Origin: Desulfobacter sp.
Lineage (GTDB): Bacteria > Desulfobacterota > Desulfobacteria > Desulfobacterales > Desulfobacteraceae
Reading direction: 5' to 3'
Assembly (NCBI GenBank): GCA_028768545.1
Contig: CP054838.1
Location: forward strand, 387,501-451,500
Length of the DNA stretch: 64,000 bases
Shown piece after piece: positions 16,568-26,798 of the stretch. The first letter of the stretch is position 1. Each line of letters opens with the position of its first letter. Under the pieces are notes generated by a model. That model saw nothing but the letters and a program-made list of their open reading frames with translations. It did not search any database and was not told the origin of the DNA. The translations under genes were made by a program, and so were the position numbers.

Positions 16568-18090
16568 GGGCGCATTCCCATTTTCCCGGTTTTAAAAAGG
16601 CCTGTCTTTTAGAGCAAAAAGAATGATATCCTCTGTTACGCTGAAATGAACATAAATGGATTGTGCTAATGAAGAAAGCTGAAGATTGTAATACTGTTGA
16701 TGAAGTCCTTGCATGCCTCAAAAAACTGGAAGAAGATCCAAATCGCTTGGTTCGTAACGCTAACGAATTAGAACAGATAGAGCAGGAAATCCTTGAATAT
16801 ACAAATCGGATAAGCGCCTTTTTTTTAAAAAAAAGATCCAGGCCTCAGTAGATTCCTCTGAACAGGTCGACCAAGAAAAAGAATTGATGTCCAATTGGCC
16901 GGGACGGATGAAAAGCGAAGGGCTTGAGACAGTTTGGATTCAGCTTTGTACAGATAGTTCGGTTGATATTCATGTTCGATACTATCGAAGGTCCTGTGAC
17001 CGCCGAAAAGGAAAAAGATATAAAGGTGCATACGCTGGTTTAATCCTTCTTGGAATCCATGATCGCTGCTCGCCTGCTTTGGCTTCTATGGTGAGTTCTT
17101 GGTCAGCCTTATTAAGTTCTTTTGAAGAAGTCCGTCAAGTGCTTTGTGACCGTGGGATGACGTTGGGTATAAAGGTCATCCGTAAACTGACCTATCGGTA
17201 CGCAGAGCGGGCTCGAGCCGAACAACAAGCGGGCCGAATCCCATTAAATGATGGAGATTTACTTGAAGGGCGGCGAGTCGTTATCAGCACTGATGGTGGC
17301 CGCACTCGGCTCAGAGAGAAGAAAAGGGGACCAAAAACCCAAAAGGATAGAACCCGATTTCGTGGGGCATGGCGAGAACCCAAGCTTTTGATCATTTATG
17401 TAGTGGACGCCCATAGAAAACAAGAAAAAAGCTTTTCACCATTTATTGATGGCTGTTTCAATGGACCGGATGGTGTATTCCACTTGTTAAAGGGTTATTT
17501 GAACTCCCTTCATATTCAGAACTCAGACAAAATACTGTTTGTTGCAGATGGGGCACATTGGATTTGGAATCGAATCCCCGGACTGCTAAAAGCATTGGGT
17601 TTGGCTCCTGAGCGTGTGTATGAACTTCTCGATTTCTACCATGCAGTTGAGCATCTGGGTACAGTAGCAGGCTTAAGGAAGACCTGGTCATCCAAGGAAC
17701 GCAAACGCTGGGTATCGAAGCAGCGAGGTCTTCTGCTGAAGGGAAAGGCGATTGAGGTGGTACAGGCCGTCCAGAAGCTTTGTAGAGGCAGAAACAGTAA
17801 GGCTATCAAGACGGAACGGGATTATTTTGTGCGCAATGAACTGAGGCTTAATTTTTCAACTGTAAAAGCGTTGAACTTACCTATTGGCAGCGGTGCTATT
17901 GAAAGTTCGATTCGGAGAGTCGTGAATTTACGTCTTAAAGGTCCATGCATCTTTTGGTATCGGGAGAATGCAGAAAAAATGATTATGCTGCGATCATTTT
18001 ATAAAGCAGGGCGTTGGAACTGCCTGAAGCAGATGGCAAACATGCACAATCCAGTGCCAGCGGTATAACCGGGAAAATGGGAATGCGCCC
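16568..18090 (+). mobile_element. ISKra4-family element with perfect ends and target duplication
   Basis: The two ends match perfectly as inverted repeats over about 24 bases, beginning GGGCGCATTCCCATTTTCCC. The 8-base repeat GTCCAATC flanks the element at 16560-16567 and 18091-18098. This gives an exact 1523-bp element inserted in the enoyl-CoA hydratase gene. The coding part has two overlapping frames joined at an A8G run. The intact ends and exact duplication point to a recent transposition. Confidence 0.92.
16669..18068 (+). CDS. ISKra4-family transposase in two frames (possible programmed -1 frameshift)
   Basis: The upstream frame (ATG 16669, ending 16851) encodes an N-terminal helical segment. 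The main frame, containing the ATG at 16884, carries the catalytic part with the motifs STDGGRTRL, FVADGAHW and GSGAIESSIRR, which probably supply D, D and E. The two overlap at about 16818-16834, where TTTTTTTT is followed by AAAAAAAAG. A -1 slip on the A run would fuse FFLKK to KIQASVDSSE without a stop. It is either a programmed frameshift or a simple indel. Confidence 0.8.
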
Positions 18091-18777
18091 GTCCAATCCG
18101 TTTGATCTCACCACGCTCACCGACCTGGTCCAAGCATTTAAAGAGAGCAGAGCCCAAAAAGATATCTGTATGATCTACCGTGCCCAGGGAAAAAATTTTA
18201 CCTTTGGTGCCAACCTCAAGTACACCAATACACTCATAACAGAACCCGGGCTGGAATCAGAGGCAAACCGCTTCCTCTGGGCCTGGCAGGATGTGACTTC
18301 AGCCATGACTGAGCACCCCGGGGTTATTATCGTCGGATATCACGGCTGGGTTGTCGGGGGGGGGTCGAACATACTCTGGGAAGTGATTTACGAATTGCTG
18401 CTGACAACACCAGGATACTGATGCCTGAACTGGATATGGGAATCTTTTTTTCAAACGGTTCCATAAATATCCTCCCCCGTTTGATCGGGGAAAGCCGGGC
18501 CAAACAGATGATGCTTCTCGGAGAAGAGATTACGGCAGAAAAAGCCCTGGAATTCGGCCTGGTTACCGAGGTCTGTACACCTGAAACCCTGGATGACCAC
18601 CTGCGTTGCCGTGCTGAGAAACTGGCGGCCAAGGATCCGTATGCTTTAAAACTTGCTAAACAGCTTATCCACGGGGCCAGGGAGGATACGCTGAACGGCA
18701 GCCTGTATAAGGAGGGCTGTGCCATGGTGGACACCGGCCGCTCCAAGGGGGCCAAGTCAAGAATTCAGGCATTTTAA
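18091..18777 (+). pseudogene. enoyl-CoA hydratase, 3' fragment, also shifted at a G9 tract
   Basis: After the element the crotonase continues as NPFDLTTLTDLVQAFKE, and on to WVVGGG at a run of nine G (18356-18364). From there this frame is wrong and ends at 18420. One extra G (or two fewer) would give GGGVEHTLGSDLRIAADN. That joins MPELDMGIFF and the C-terminal half ending at 18777. The rebuilt protein would be a normal crotonase of about 250 residues. It belongs to the ligase operon and lies just upstream of the permease. Confidence 0.82.
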
Positions 18778-18823
18778 AACAATAATCTTCCCACAATCAA
18801 CCTTTTTTAACACAGGAGGTGCC

Positions 18824-20185
18824 ATGCCAGAAAAACTTGAAAGATCCATTTCCCTGATGGGGGCTGTCGGATTGATCGTTGGTTTCGTCGTCGGCGGATC
18901 CATTTTTGTCCTGATTCCAAGCCTTGCAGGCATGACAGGCCCCAGCCTCTATCTTGCCTATGCATGTTCGGCCCTGCCCGCCTTATTTGCCGCCCTTTAC
19001 CTAATCCAGCCGGGTTCGGCTCTGCCCGTGACAGGGGCGAACTATATTGCCATTACCCGCTGGGTTTCTCCTGTGGCCGGATTCACTTCATCTCTGGCGG
19101 TTTGTATCGGAATTATCTGCACCAACTGCCTTGTAGCCTGGGGATTTGGGGAATACCTTTCCGTTTATTTTCCCCAGATACCGGTCATTGTTTATGCGGT
19201 ACTGGTGATTCTTTTTCTTTCCCTGATCAATTGGCTGGGAGTGGGGGTGTTTGAAAAGATCCAGGTGGCTATGATGGCCATTTTTATTTTGGCCATGCTC
19301 ATCTTCGGCATTGGCGGCTGTCTTAACATGGACCCCGGATTGCATACCGAACTTTTTCCCAAAGGGATGGGGGCCTTTATAACGGTGGTCGCCATTGCCT
19401 CTTTTTCATGGGGCGGGGTTATTGCCGTTGTCAAGGTGGCAGGTGAAGTGAAAAATCCCAAAAAAAATATCCCGAGAAGCATCATTATCTCCATGATTAT
19501 TATTGGAACCCTGTACGTCCTGCAGACCTATGCCCTTACCGGTAATTTATTGTGGAGTGAGGCCTCGGCCCTCGGGTCCACTGCCATACTGACGGCGGCG
19601 GCAACCTTTCTGCCCCAGTGGGGCGTTAATTTTCTTGCCTTAGGAGCGCTGCTGGCCATGGCCACGACTGTGAACACCATGATTCTCATGGGAGCCCGAG
19701 AAATATTTGCCTGGAGCAATGACAAGCTGATTCCGGAGGTCTTCATGAGAATACACCCAAAATACAAAACACCGGAGATGACAATCTTTCTCATTACTTT
19801 GCTTTCCATTATTGGGGTTCTGTTCTCGGCAGATCTTGAGAAATACGCACTTATGGTTGTTTTTGGCCTCATGGTGATCCAGTTGCTCGGTGCTTTTGCC
19901 GTATTTCGTATGCCAAAGGTTGCCCCGGAGGTCTTTGCCCGTGCGGGTATTCAATTTTCGCCCTTCTGGCGCGGGTTTACCTGGATCGGTTGTTTTATTG
20001 TATTTTTGGGAATTTTCATATTCGGATTCCTGGCCGACTACGTCACCGGTTTTGTCTTCTTAGGCATTTGGTTAAGTTCCATACTGTATTGGTTTGTCCG
20101 AAAAAAGTATCTTGAAAGACAGGGAATAAAAATATCTGATACCCTAAGGCAAAAACTCCCACAGACTTCACATACAGAAACATAG
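18824..20185 (+). CDS. APC-superfamily amino acid/polyamine permease
   Basis: A 453-residue inner-membrane protein with about 12 hydrophobic helices. GLIVGFVVGGSIFVLIPSLAG near the N-terminus is the GxxxGxGIF-like substrate region of APC transporters. The ATG at 18824 has an ideal ribosome site (AGGAGGT) and matches the family N-terminus; the frame is open further upstream. As the last gene after the ligase and hydratase, it probably imported the amino- or trimethylammonium-type acid those enzymes degraded. It appears intact although both upstream enzymes are broken. Confidence 0.85.
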   Translation: MPEKLERSISLMGAVGLIVGFVVGGSIFVLIPSLAGMTGPSLYLAYACSALPALFAALYLIQPGSALPVTGANYIAITRWVSPVAGFTSSLAVCIGIICTNCLVAWGFGEYLSVYFPQIPVIVYAVLVILFLSLINWLGVGVFEKIQVAMMAIFILAMLIFGIGGCLNMDPGLHTELFPKGMGAFITVVAIASFSWGGVIAVVKVAGEVKNPKKNIPRSIIISMIIIGTLYVLQTYALTGNLLWSEASALGSTAILTAAATFLPQWGVNFLALGALLAMATTVNTMILMGAREIFAWSNDKLIPEVFMRIHPKYKTPEMTIFLITLLSIIGVLFSADLEKYALMVVFGLMVIQLLGAFAVFRMPKVAPEVFARAGIQFSPFWRGFTWIGCFIVFLGIFIFGFLADYVTGFVFLGIWLSSILYWFVRKKYLERQGIKISDTLRQKLPQTSHTET

Positions 20186-20261
20186 GTATGATAAATGACT
20201 TATCCGAAGAACAGATCAGAACAATGCTGCATCAGTGGTTGAAAGCCTGAAACCAATATGA

Positions 20262-20439
20262 TCTTGTGGGAGACCCCTTTGTCCAAACAGGCCGGGGGGC
20301 AGAACCAACCCCGGGGGAAAAGGAAAAACAGGTGTACACCATGGGCCTGCACGCTTATTTCCTGGAATTTTACAATCATGATCAAAAAATCTCCCTTAAA
20401 ATTGAGGGCATTACCCCGGACATGGCGCGTCTTTTAAAA
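20262..20439 (+). pseudogene. remnant of a second RluA-type pseudouridine synthase gene
   Basis: The segment matches the rluA-like gene at 13268-13963 in two blocks: the GGAGACCCCTTTGTCCAAAC region and the QVYTMGLHAYFLEF-to-ITPDMARLL region. The roughly 175 bases between them are missing, with the join inside an A-rich run present at both edges of the missing piece. The last block ends exactly where IS256 copy B begins. Several base differences show it is an old paralogue, not a recent duplication. Confidence 0.75.
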
Positions 20440-21281
20440 GGGCGTTCAAAATTCTGTGTCAGTTGAATCAAAGCTGATATACTCAGCTAAATAAGGAGAA
20501 CTGACATGACCGAAGACAACACCGAATTTGATTTTCAAAAAGCTCTTAAAGGTATTCAGGAAGGTAAACCCTTCACAGGTAAGGGCGGCGTCCTTACATC
20601 ATTAATCAAAAATCTTGCGGAAGCTGCTCTTGAAGGAGAGTTGGAGTCCCATCTCGGACAGGAAATTTCTGCCAACCGCCGTAATGGAAAAAGCAGAAAG
20701 ACCATTAAGTCCCTGGATGGTAAATTTGAGCTAAAAACCCCACGTGACAGGGCCGGAACCTTCTCTCCACAAATCGTCAAAAAACACCAAACAACGCTCA
20801 GCGATGAAATTGAAAGAAAGATAATAGCCCTTTACGGCCTGGGCATGAGCTATAATAACATGGCTGCCCATTTACAGGAAATCTATGGACTTGAGATTTC
20901 AAATGCCACCCTTAGCGCTATTACCGATAAAATTATTCATACCGTTAAAGAATGGCAGGCCAGGCCGTTGGAAAATGTGTACCCAATCATATGGCTTGAT
21001 GCCATACATTATAAAGTACGAGAAAACGGAAAGGTCGGCAGCAAAGCCGTTTACACAATTCTTGGGGTGAATATCGAGGGCCGCAAAGAGGTTCTTGGGC
21101 TGTACATATCCGAGAATGAGGGTGCGAACTTCTGGCTGCAGGTGTTAACAGACCTTTCAAACCGAGGGGTAAAAGATATCCTGATTGCCTGTGTTGATGA
21201 TCTAAAAGGTTTTCCCGAGGCCATTGAGACCATATTCCCGGACACAGAAGTTCAACTCTGCGTAGTCCACCAGATCCGAGA
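20440..21281 (+). mobile_element. IS256-family element, copy B, truncated by copy C
   Basis: Starts with the intact GGGCGTTCAAAATTCTG end at 20440 and carries the transposase up to codon 258 (HQIR), where copy C begins. The 3' third and the right end are missing and do not reappear beyond copy C. It differs from the other three copies at many positions (for example EDNTEFDF for EENTEFDF), so it is an older lineage. Copies B and C lie head to tail. Confidence 0.88.
20506..21281 (+). pseudogene. IS256-family transposase, copy B, truncated
   Basis: The first 258 residues align with the intact transposase, including Asp165 and the second Asp in CVDDLKG (231). The region with the catalytic Glu (338) is lost. 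The frame continues a few codons into the end of copy C and stops. It cannot encode an active transposase. Confidence 0.92.
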
Positions 21282-22730
21282 GGGCGTTCAAAATTCTGTG
21301 TCAGTTGAATGAAAGCTGATATACTCAGCTAAATAAGGAGAACTGACATGACCGAAGAAAACACCGAATTTGATTTTCAAAAAGCCCTTAAAGGCATCCA
21401 GGAAGGTAAACCCTTCACAGGTAAGGGCGGCGTCCTTACATCATTAATCAAAAATCTTGCTGAAGCTGCTCTTGAAGGAGAGTTGGAGTCCCATCTCGGG
21501 CAGGAAGTTTCTGCCAACCGCCGTAATGGAAAAAGCAAAAAGACCATTAAATCCCTGGATGGTAAATTTGAGCTGGAAACCCCGCGTGACAGGGCCGGAA
21601 CCTTCTCTCCACAGATCGTCAAAAAACATCAGACAACGCTCAGCGATGAAATTGAAAGAAAGATAATAGCCCTTTACGGCCTGGGCATGAGTTATAATGA
21701 TATGGCTTCCCATTTACAGGAAATCTATGGACTTGAGATTTCAAATGCCACTCTGAGCACCATTACCGATAAAATCATCCATACCGTCAAAGAATGGCAG
21801 GCCAGGCCGTTGGAAAATGTGTACCCAATCGTATGGCTTGATGCCATACATTATAAAGTACGAGAAAACGGAAAGGTCCGCAGCAAGGCCGTTTACACAA
21901 TTCTTGGGGTGAATATCGAGGGCCGCAAAGAGGTTCTTGGGCTGTACATATCCGAGAATGAGGGTGCGAACTTCTGGCTGCAGGTGTTAACAGACCTTTC
22001 AAACCGAGGGGTAAAAGATATCCTGATTGCCTGTGTTGATGGTCTAAAAGGTTTTCCCGAGGCCATTGAGACCATATTCCCGGACACAGAAGTTCAACTC
22101 TGCGTAGTCCACCAGATCCGAAATTCATTGAAATACGTTGGTTCCAAAAATAAAAAGGAATTTATGGCAGATCTAAAACGTGTTTATAAAGCGGTCAATA
22201 AGGATCTGGCCGAAGAAGAACTGGATATCTTGGAAAATAAATGGAATGACAAATACCCGATTGTGATAAAATCCTGGCGGAACAACTGGGAACGCCTCAG
22301 TCATTTCTTTAAATATCCAGAAGAGATTCGACGGATAATATACACCACAAATACCATTGAGGCTGTGCATCGACAGTTTCGAAAACTGACCAAAACAAAG
22401 GGATCATTCCCGAACCAGGACAGCCTGTTAAAGCTGCTTTACATGGGGATCCAGAACGCCAGTAAAAAATGGACAATGCCGATTCAAAATTGGTCACTGA
22501 CAATTTCCCAGTTGGCAATTTTCTTTGAAGGCCGGCTGGATAAAGAGCTGGGAATTTGATAGGGATTTATTTACAGATGGAAAAGATGGTTCCAGGAACT
22601 CCACTCCAGCAAAAGTCAACTCCTCCGACGTGGCTGATTGAAGGCCCATTCTCGGACCTGACTTTTACTTCCGCTGGCGCTGAGGCAGATCCGGGAACCG
22701 AAACCGTGACACAGAATTCTGAACATTCCC
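21282..22730 (+). mobile_element. IS256-family element, copy C (1449 bp)
   Basis: Complete element with both ends as in copies A and D (GGGCGTTCAAAATTCTG left, GGGAATGTTCAGAATTCTG on the opposite strand at the right). The left flank is copy B (AGATCCGA). The right flank is the truncated hypothetical gene (AACAATCA). No target duplication exists, so it marks a deletion or recombination endpoint. Confidence 0.92.
21348..22559 (+). CDS. IS256-family (mutator-type) transposase, copy C
   Basis: 403 residues, nearly identical to copies A and D (for example Arg for Gly in ENGKVRSK). Asp165, Asp231 and Glu338 are all present. It has the same ribosome site and spacing. Probably functional. Confidence 0.95.
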   Translation: MTEENTEFDFQKALKGIQEGKPFTGKGGVLTSLIKNLAEAALEGELESHLGQEVSANRRNGKSKKTIKSLDGKFELETPRDRAGTFSPQIVKKHQTTLSDEIERKIIALYGLGMSYNDMASHLQEIYGLEISNATLSTITDKIIHTVKEWQARPLENVYPIVWLDAIHYKVRENGKVRSKAVYTILGVNIEGRKEVLGLYISENEGANFWLQVLTDLSNRGVKDILIACVDGLKGFPEAIETIFPDTEVQLCVVHQIRNSLKYVGSKNKKEFMADLKRVYKAVNKDLAEEELDILENKWNDKYPIVIKSWRNNWERLSHFFKYPEEIRRIIYTTNTIEAVHRQFRKLTKTKGSFPNQDSLLKLLYMGIQNASKKWTMPIQNWSLTISQLAIFFEGRLDKELGI

Positions 22731-23264
22731 AACAATCATCAGCATCGACACATTGTCAGATATGGAATCGATATCAACCCTTTGTTTTACTTTGCCTTCT
22801 CCCTTAAGTATTAATTTGCGCCTGCCCATATCGTACCTGACCTTGAGTGCTTTGAATTCAGGTTTGTCGGTATACCGCACCCGCACAATGCCGTTTTTCA
22901 CAACCAAGACGCACGGCTTTTTCTTCACGCCGAAAATGACCTCATCCCCGTTTTTATACCGCTGCTCTATCTGTTTCTGTCTAAAACCTGTCAATTCGTG
23001 ATTAAGCCGATATAGGGTCTGGTATTTGCCATCTTTGGTGTGGTTGCTGTCCACAGAGAGAATGATCGCAGTTTTATCCTGAAGGTGCAGTTCCAAGGTA
23101 AGCTCTTTGCCTTCAAACACATTATTGACCGAATGAACCACCTCGCTACAATAAGAGTACACGACTTGTTCAAAATAGACCTTACGATCTTTGAAGAAAA
23201 ACCATTGCTCTTTTTCATTAAGTTCAAAGGAATGCTTTTTGATACTGTCTGCATTGAGAAACAT
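22731..23264 (-). pseudogene. unknown protein, C-terminus cut off by IS256 copy C
   Basis: About 177 host-encoded residues starting MFLNADSIKKHSF, then the frame runs into the IS256 end and stops. I do not recognise the family. The protein is soluble-looking, rich in charged residues and beta-type segments (VYFEQVVYSYCSEVV, TAIILSVDSNHTKDG), without signal peptide or membrane helix. It lies 11 bases downstream of the HD-domain gene on the same strand, so they probably form an operon and may act together. Confidence 0.55.
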
Positions 23265-23275
23265 CGAATTTTTTC

Positions 23276-23910
23276 CTAAAAATTATTTTTTTGATAATAC
23301 CGATCGTAGTGAATAATTTTTTCATTTAATCTTTGTGCAAGAAAAGGACTTGCTTTGCCCAGGTTTTCTAATATCAGCTGCGCCTCCTCTTGGTATGAGA
23401 TCATCTTTGGTTTATCCCAATGCTGAGGGGGGGGGGCTGTAAATTGGTAATACGATCGCACAGCTTGACCATCCACACTTCTTTTGGCTGTTTTTTTATT
23501 CGACAGAAACTGTCTTGCATCTGTGCTGATTTTGACGGCAGCTCAGTATTTTTAGTGAGCGCTAAAATGCCGTTTGCAATGTCAACGCCAAAGTTCTTTT
23601 TTATCTCTTCATAGGTGGCGGGTGTGTCTTCCATCGCGTCATGTAACACCGCACATAAAACCAGAAGATCTGGATTGCCGACATCATCGTGGGCAACCGC
23701 AGCTGTCGCCTCCATTGCCACCAGACCGAGATGGTTGATATAAGGAATGTCACTTCCCGGTAATCTTTGATCCTTGTGGATATTAGAAGAAAAATGCCAT
23801 GCCTGCTGATACTTGTTTTGATCCCATATTTTCATAGTCGCTGACTGTACGCTTTTTGTGTTTTTCTCACCCCAGAGTTTATTCTGGCCCACCTTTATCT
23901 GTTCTTGCAA
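23276..23910 (-). pseudogene. HD-domain phosphohydrolase (SpoT-like HD fold), shifted at a C10 tract
   Basis: The first frame encodes an HD-type metal hydrolase like the hydrolase half of RelA/SpoT: YINHLGLVAMEA, LLVLCAVLHDAMEDTPATYEE (the HD motif) and VKLCDRITNLQPPP. At NLQPPP a run of ten C (minus strand; 23427-23436) puts the frame out, and it ends at 23401. The next frame supplies the expected remainder, QHWDKPKMISYQEEAQLI to the stop at 23276. Eleven or eight C would restore one 210-residue protein. The length resembles small alarmone-hydrolase-like proteins; the substrate is unknown. Confidence 0.75.
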
Positions 23911-24077
23911 AATTAAATTGGCGCCAGTTCCTGAGCCGCATTAAGGTTGCCCTTGTCCATATGCTGCATATACCATAACCAAGCACTTTTTCATAGATTC
24001 ACAAGTGCTTTTCGCATCTTTCCGGGTAGGTGAAAAATTGTTTATGGATTTGCCCAGGGGAGCGTTTTTAGCAGGGG

Positions 24078-24476
24078 TCAGGCACCCTCAAGAATGGTCA
24101 CATTGACCTTTCTCTGCCTTGGCCCGTCAAATTCGCAAAAAAAGATCCCCTGCCAGGTGCCCAGGACCAGTTGCCCCCGGTCCAGGGGAATGGTCTCTGA
24201 AGGGCCGAACAGGCTGACCTTGATGTGGGCGGCGGAATTGCCTTCCATATGGGAAAAATTATCGTCCCAGGGGATAACCTTGTTGATGCAGGAGAGAATA
24301 TCTTTTTCCACGGCAGGATCTGCATTTTCATTGATGGTGACGGCCCCTGTGGTGTGCATGGAATAGACATGGACCAGGCCCTGTTTGATCCCGGAAGCCG
24401 TCACCGCCTCTTGGACCTGGGATGTAACATCGATCATCTGGGTACGTGCCTGGGTTTTAACAGAAAACTGCATCAT
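24078..24476 (-). CDS. YjbQ/UPF0047-family protein (secondary thiamine-phosphate synthase-like)
   Basis: A 132-residue protein with the UPF0047 signature: HVYSMHTTGAVTINENADP, HIKVSLFG, LVLGTWQGIFFCEFDGPR. Some relatives show weak thiamine-phosphate synthase activity; the true role is unsettled. Two adjacent ATGs (24476 and 24473) are possible. The second has the better spacing from GGAGG. It stands alone on the minus strand. Confidence 0.88.
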   Translation of the reverse strand: MMQFSVKTQARTQMIDVTSQVQEAVTASGIKQGLVHVYSMHTTGAVTINENADPAVEKDILSCINKVIPWDDNFSHMEGNSAAHIKVSLFGPSETIPLDRGQLVLGTWQGIFFCEFDGPRQRKVNVTILEGA

Positions 24477-24698
24477 CGTTCCTCCTTTGTCCGGACTGGA
24501 GTAAAAAACAAGAAAGACAAGTTTGCTGTCCTAATGCCGGACCCTTTATCCCGCATATTTCACGAATAAAATTGGCTTGGCAAGCAACCATAAATTACTG
24601 TATTTAAATAATATTAATATCCAGCTTCCTCAAATTCTGACCTTCAGGTTATGAAAGATTCGGGTTACGGTCGCTACAGTATTACAAACTTTAATTTT

Positions 24699-24741
24699 AA
24701 AAAAACCGGCACAGATCACCTGTAAAGGCGGCCTGTGCCGG
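24699..24741 (-). terminator. rho-independent terminator after transketolase
   Basis: On the minus strand, 9-bp arms CCGGCACAG and CTGTGCCGG (24733-24741 and 24706-24714) are followed directly by a run of seven T (24699-24705). It lies 26 bases past the transketolase stop and closes the radical SAM-tkt unit. The remainder of 24477-24698 holds no gene I can see. Confidence 0.85.
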
Positions 24742-24766
24742 CCCGAAAATTTCTCAACCCTGGAAA

Positions 24767-26767
24767 TTACAACTCCAGAGCATTTTTCACGATGTTTTCA
24801 GCAGAGAACCCAAATTCTTTGAGCACGGTGCCGCCGGGTGCGGATGCACCAAACCGGTCTATGGAAATGGTCTTTCCCTGGTCTCCCACATACTTGTCCC
24901 AGCCCATGGAAATCCCGGCTTCAACGGCCAGGCGTTTGGTGATGCCGGGCGGTAAAATTCTTTCCCGGTAAGGGGCAGAGGCTTTTTCAAAGAGTTCCCA
25001 CGAGGGTAAAGAGACCACAGAGGCCTTGATATTATGCTCTTTTTCCAGAATTCCCGAGGCTTCAACGCAGATGTGAACCTCGGAACCTGTGGCAATGAGC
25101 AGCATCTGGGCCTCTTTGCCTGCATCTTTAACCGTATAACCGCCCCAGATGGAATCTCCGTCTTTTACGGACATGTCCAGGGTGGGCAGTTTCTGGCGGC
25201 TTAAAATCAGGGCAGTGGGGCCGTCAGAGCGGGTCAATGCCTTCTGCCAGGCCATGGCCGTCTCATTGGCATCTGCCGGGCGGATCACATTAAGACCGGG
25301 GATGGCCCGTAAGGAGGCCAGGTGTTCAACCGGCTGATGGGTGGGGCCATCTTCGCCCACGGCAACGGAATCATGGGTAAACACATAGATAATGGGCAGT
25401 TTCATCAAAGAGGCCACCCTTATGGCGCCCCGCATATAATCGGCAAAGACCAGAAAGGTGCCGCCGTAGGGACGGACACCCGAATGCAGGTACATACCGG
25501 TCATGATGGCGCCCATGGCATGCTCCCGCACACCAAATCGAATATTTCGTCCCCCCCAGGCCTCTTTTTGAAACTCTTCGGAACAGCTCAGATAGGTCTT
25601 ATTGGAAGGGGCAAGGTCTGCAGACCCGCCCATGAGTACGGGCAGGTTTTTGGCAATGGCGTTCAGTACCTGGCCGGATGCCGCACGGGTGGCCACAGGA
25701 CCGTCTTCGGTTTTAAATACCGGAATTTCCTTTTCCCAGCCCTGGGTAAGGAAACCTGAAATCGCATCCACGAAAAGGCCGGCCTCATCCGGGAACTGAC
25801 CCTTATATTCGCCAAAGACCTCCTGCCATTCACTTTCAGCCTGATCCCCGTAGGCCAGGGCCTTGCGGGTATTTTCCAGCACCTCTTCGGGCACATAAAA
25901 ATCCTTGTCCTGGGGCAGTCCGTAGAATGCTTTGACCAGTTTGATCTCTTCTGCTCCCAGAGGCGCGCCATGGGCATCCGGGGTATCCTGCTTGTTGGGA
26001 CTGCCATAGGCAATGTGAGTGGACACCTTGATCAATGAGGGACGGCCAACGGCGTCTTTACCGGCCTGAATGGCCTTTTCAATGGCGCCAAGGTCATTGC
26101 CGTCCTCAACTTCCACCACATGCCAGTTCATGGCTTCAAATTTGGCCTTTGTATTTTCAGTAAAGGCGATATCGGTCTTTCCCTCAATGGTGATGGAGTT
26201 GTCGTCATAGATGACAATCAGCCGGCCCAGGCCCAGATGGCCTGCCAGGGATGCCGCTTCCATGGTGACCCCTTCCATAAGGTCGCCGTCACCGCAGATG
26301 GCATAGGTGTGGTGGTTGATCAATTCCTGGTCTTCCTTGTTGAACCGGGCGGCCATGTGACGTTCGGCCATGGCCATGCCCACGGCATTGGCCACGCCCT
26401 GGCCCAGGGGGCCTGTGGTGGTTTCAACTCCGGCGGTTTCCCCGTATTCGGGATGTCCCGGGGTCTTGGAGCCCCATTGTCTGAAATCCTTGAGATCATC
26501 CAATTTTAACCCATATCCAAACAAGTAAAGCATGCTGTAAAGCAGGGAAGAACAATGGCCCCCTGAAAGGACAAACCGGTCCCGGTCGATCCATGAGGGA
26601 TTGGCAGGGTTCTGCTTTAAAAAACGTTTAAACAGCACATAGGCGGCAGGGGCAAGGCCCATGGGTCCGCCGGGATGGCCGGAATTGGCCTTTTGAACCG
26701 CATCCATGCACAGAGCGCGAATGGTACTCACCGTCAGTTGATCAAGGGTTTCATTGGCATCAGCCAT
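24767..26767 (-). CDS. tkt: transketolase
   Basis: A thiamine-diphosphate enzyme of the non-oxidative pentose phosphate pathway that transfers two-carbon units between sugar phosphates. The 666 residues are full length. Seen: [16 protein letters not shown], the ThDP-binding [19 protein letters not shown], and the pyrimidine-domain segments [11 protein letters not shown] and [19 protein letters not shown]. It is 31 bases downstream of the radical SAM gene and ends at a strong terminator. Confidence 0.97.
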   Translation of the reverse strand: MADANETLDQLTVSTIRALCMDAVQKANSGHPGGPMGLAPAAYVLFKRFLKQNPANPSWIDRDRFVLSGGHCSSLLYSMLYLFGYGLKLDDLKDFRQWGSKTPGHPEYGETAGVETTTGPLGQGVANAVGMAMAERHMAARFNKEDQELINHHTYAICGDGDLMEGVTMEAASLAGHLGLGRLIVIYDDNSITIEGKTDIAFTENTKAKFEAMNWHVVEVEDGNDLGAIEKAIQAGKDAVGRPSLIKVSTHIAYGSPNKQDTPDAHGAPLGAEEIKLVKAFYGLPQDKDFYVPEEVLENTRKALAYGDQAESEWQEVFGEYKGQFPDEAGLFVDAISGFLTQGWEKEIPVFKTEDGPVATRAASGQVLNAIAKNLPVLMGGSADLAPSNKTYLSCSEEFQKEAWGGRNIRFGVREHAMGAIMTGMYLHSGVRPYGGTFLVFADYMRGAIRVASLMKLPIIYVFTHDSVAVGEDGPTHQPVEHLASLRAIPGLNVIRPADANETAMAWQKALTRSDGPTALILSRQKLPTLDMSVKDGDSIWGGYTVKDAGKEAQMLLIATGSEVHICVEASGILEKEHNIKASVVSLPSWELFEKASAPYRERILPPGITKRLAVEAGISMGWDKYVGDQGKTISIDRFGASAPGGTVLKEFGFSAENIVKNALEL

Positions 26768-26798
26768 GGTACAAATCTCCTAAAAAATAGTAAAAAAG

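Noticed and set aside
4343..22730. A composite transposon bounded by IS256 copies A and C carrying the polyglutamate operon
   Set aside because: The copies are in opposite orientation, no target duplication flanks the pair, and the interval contains ordinary chromosomal genes without transfer functions.
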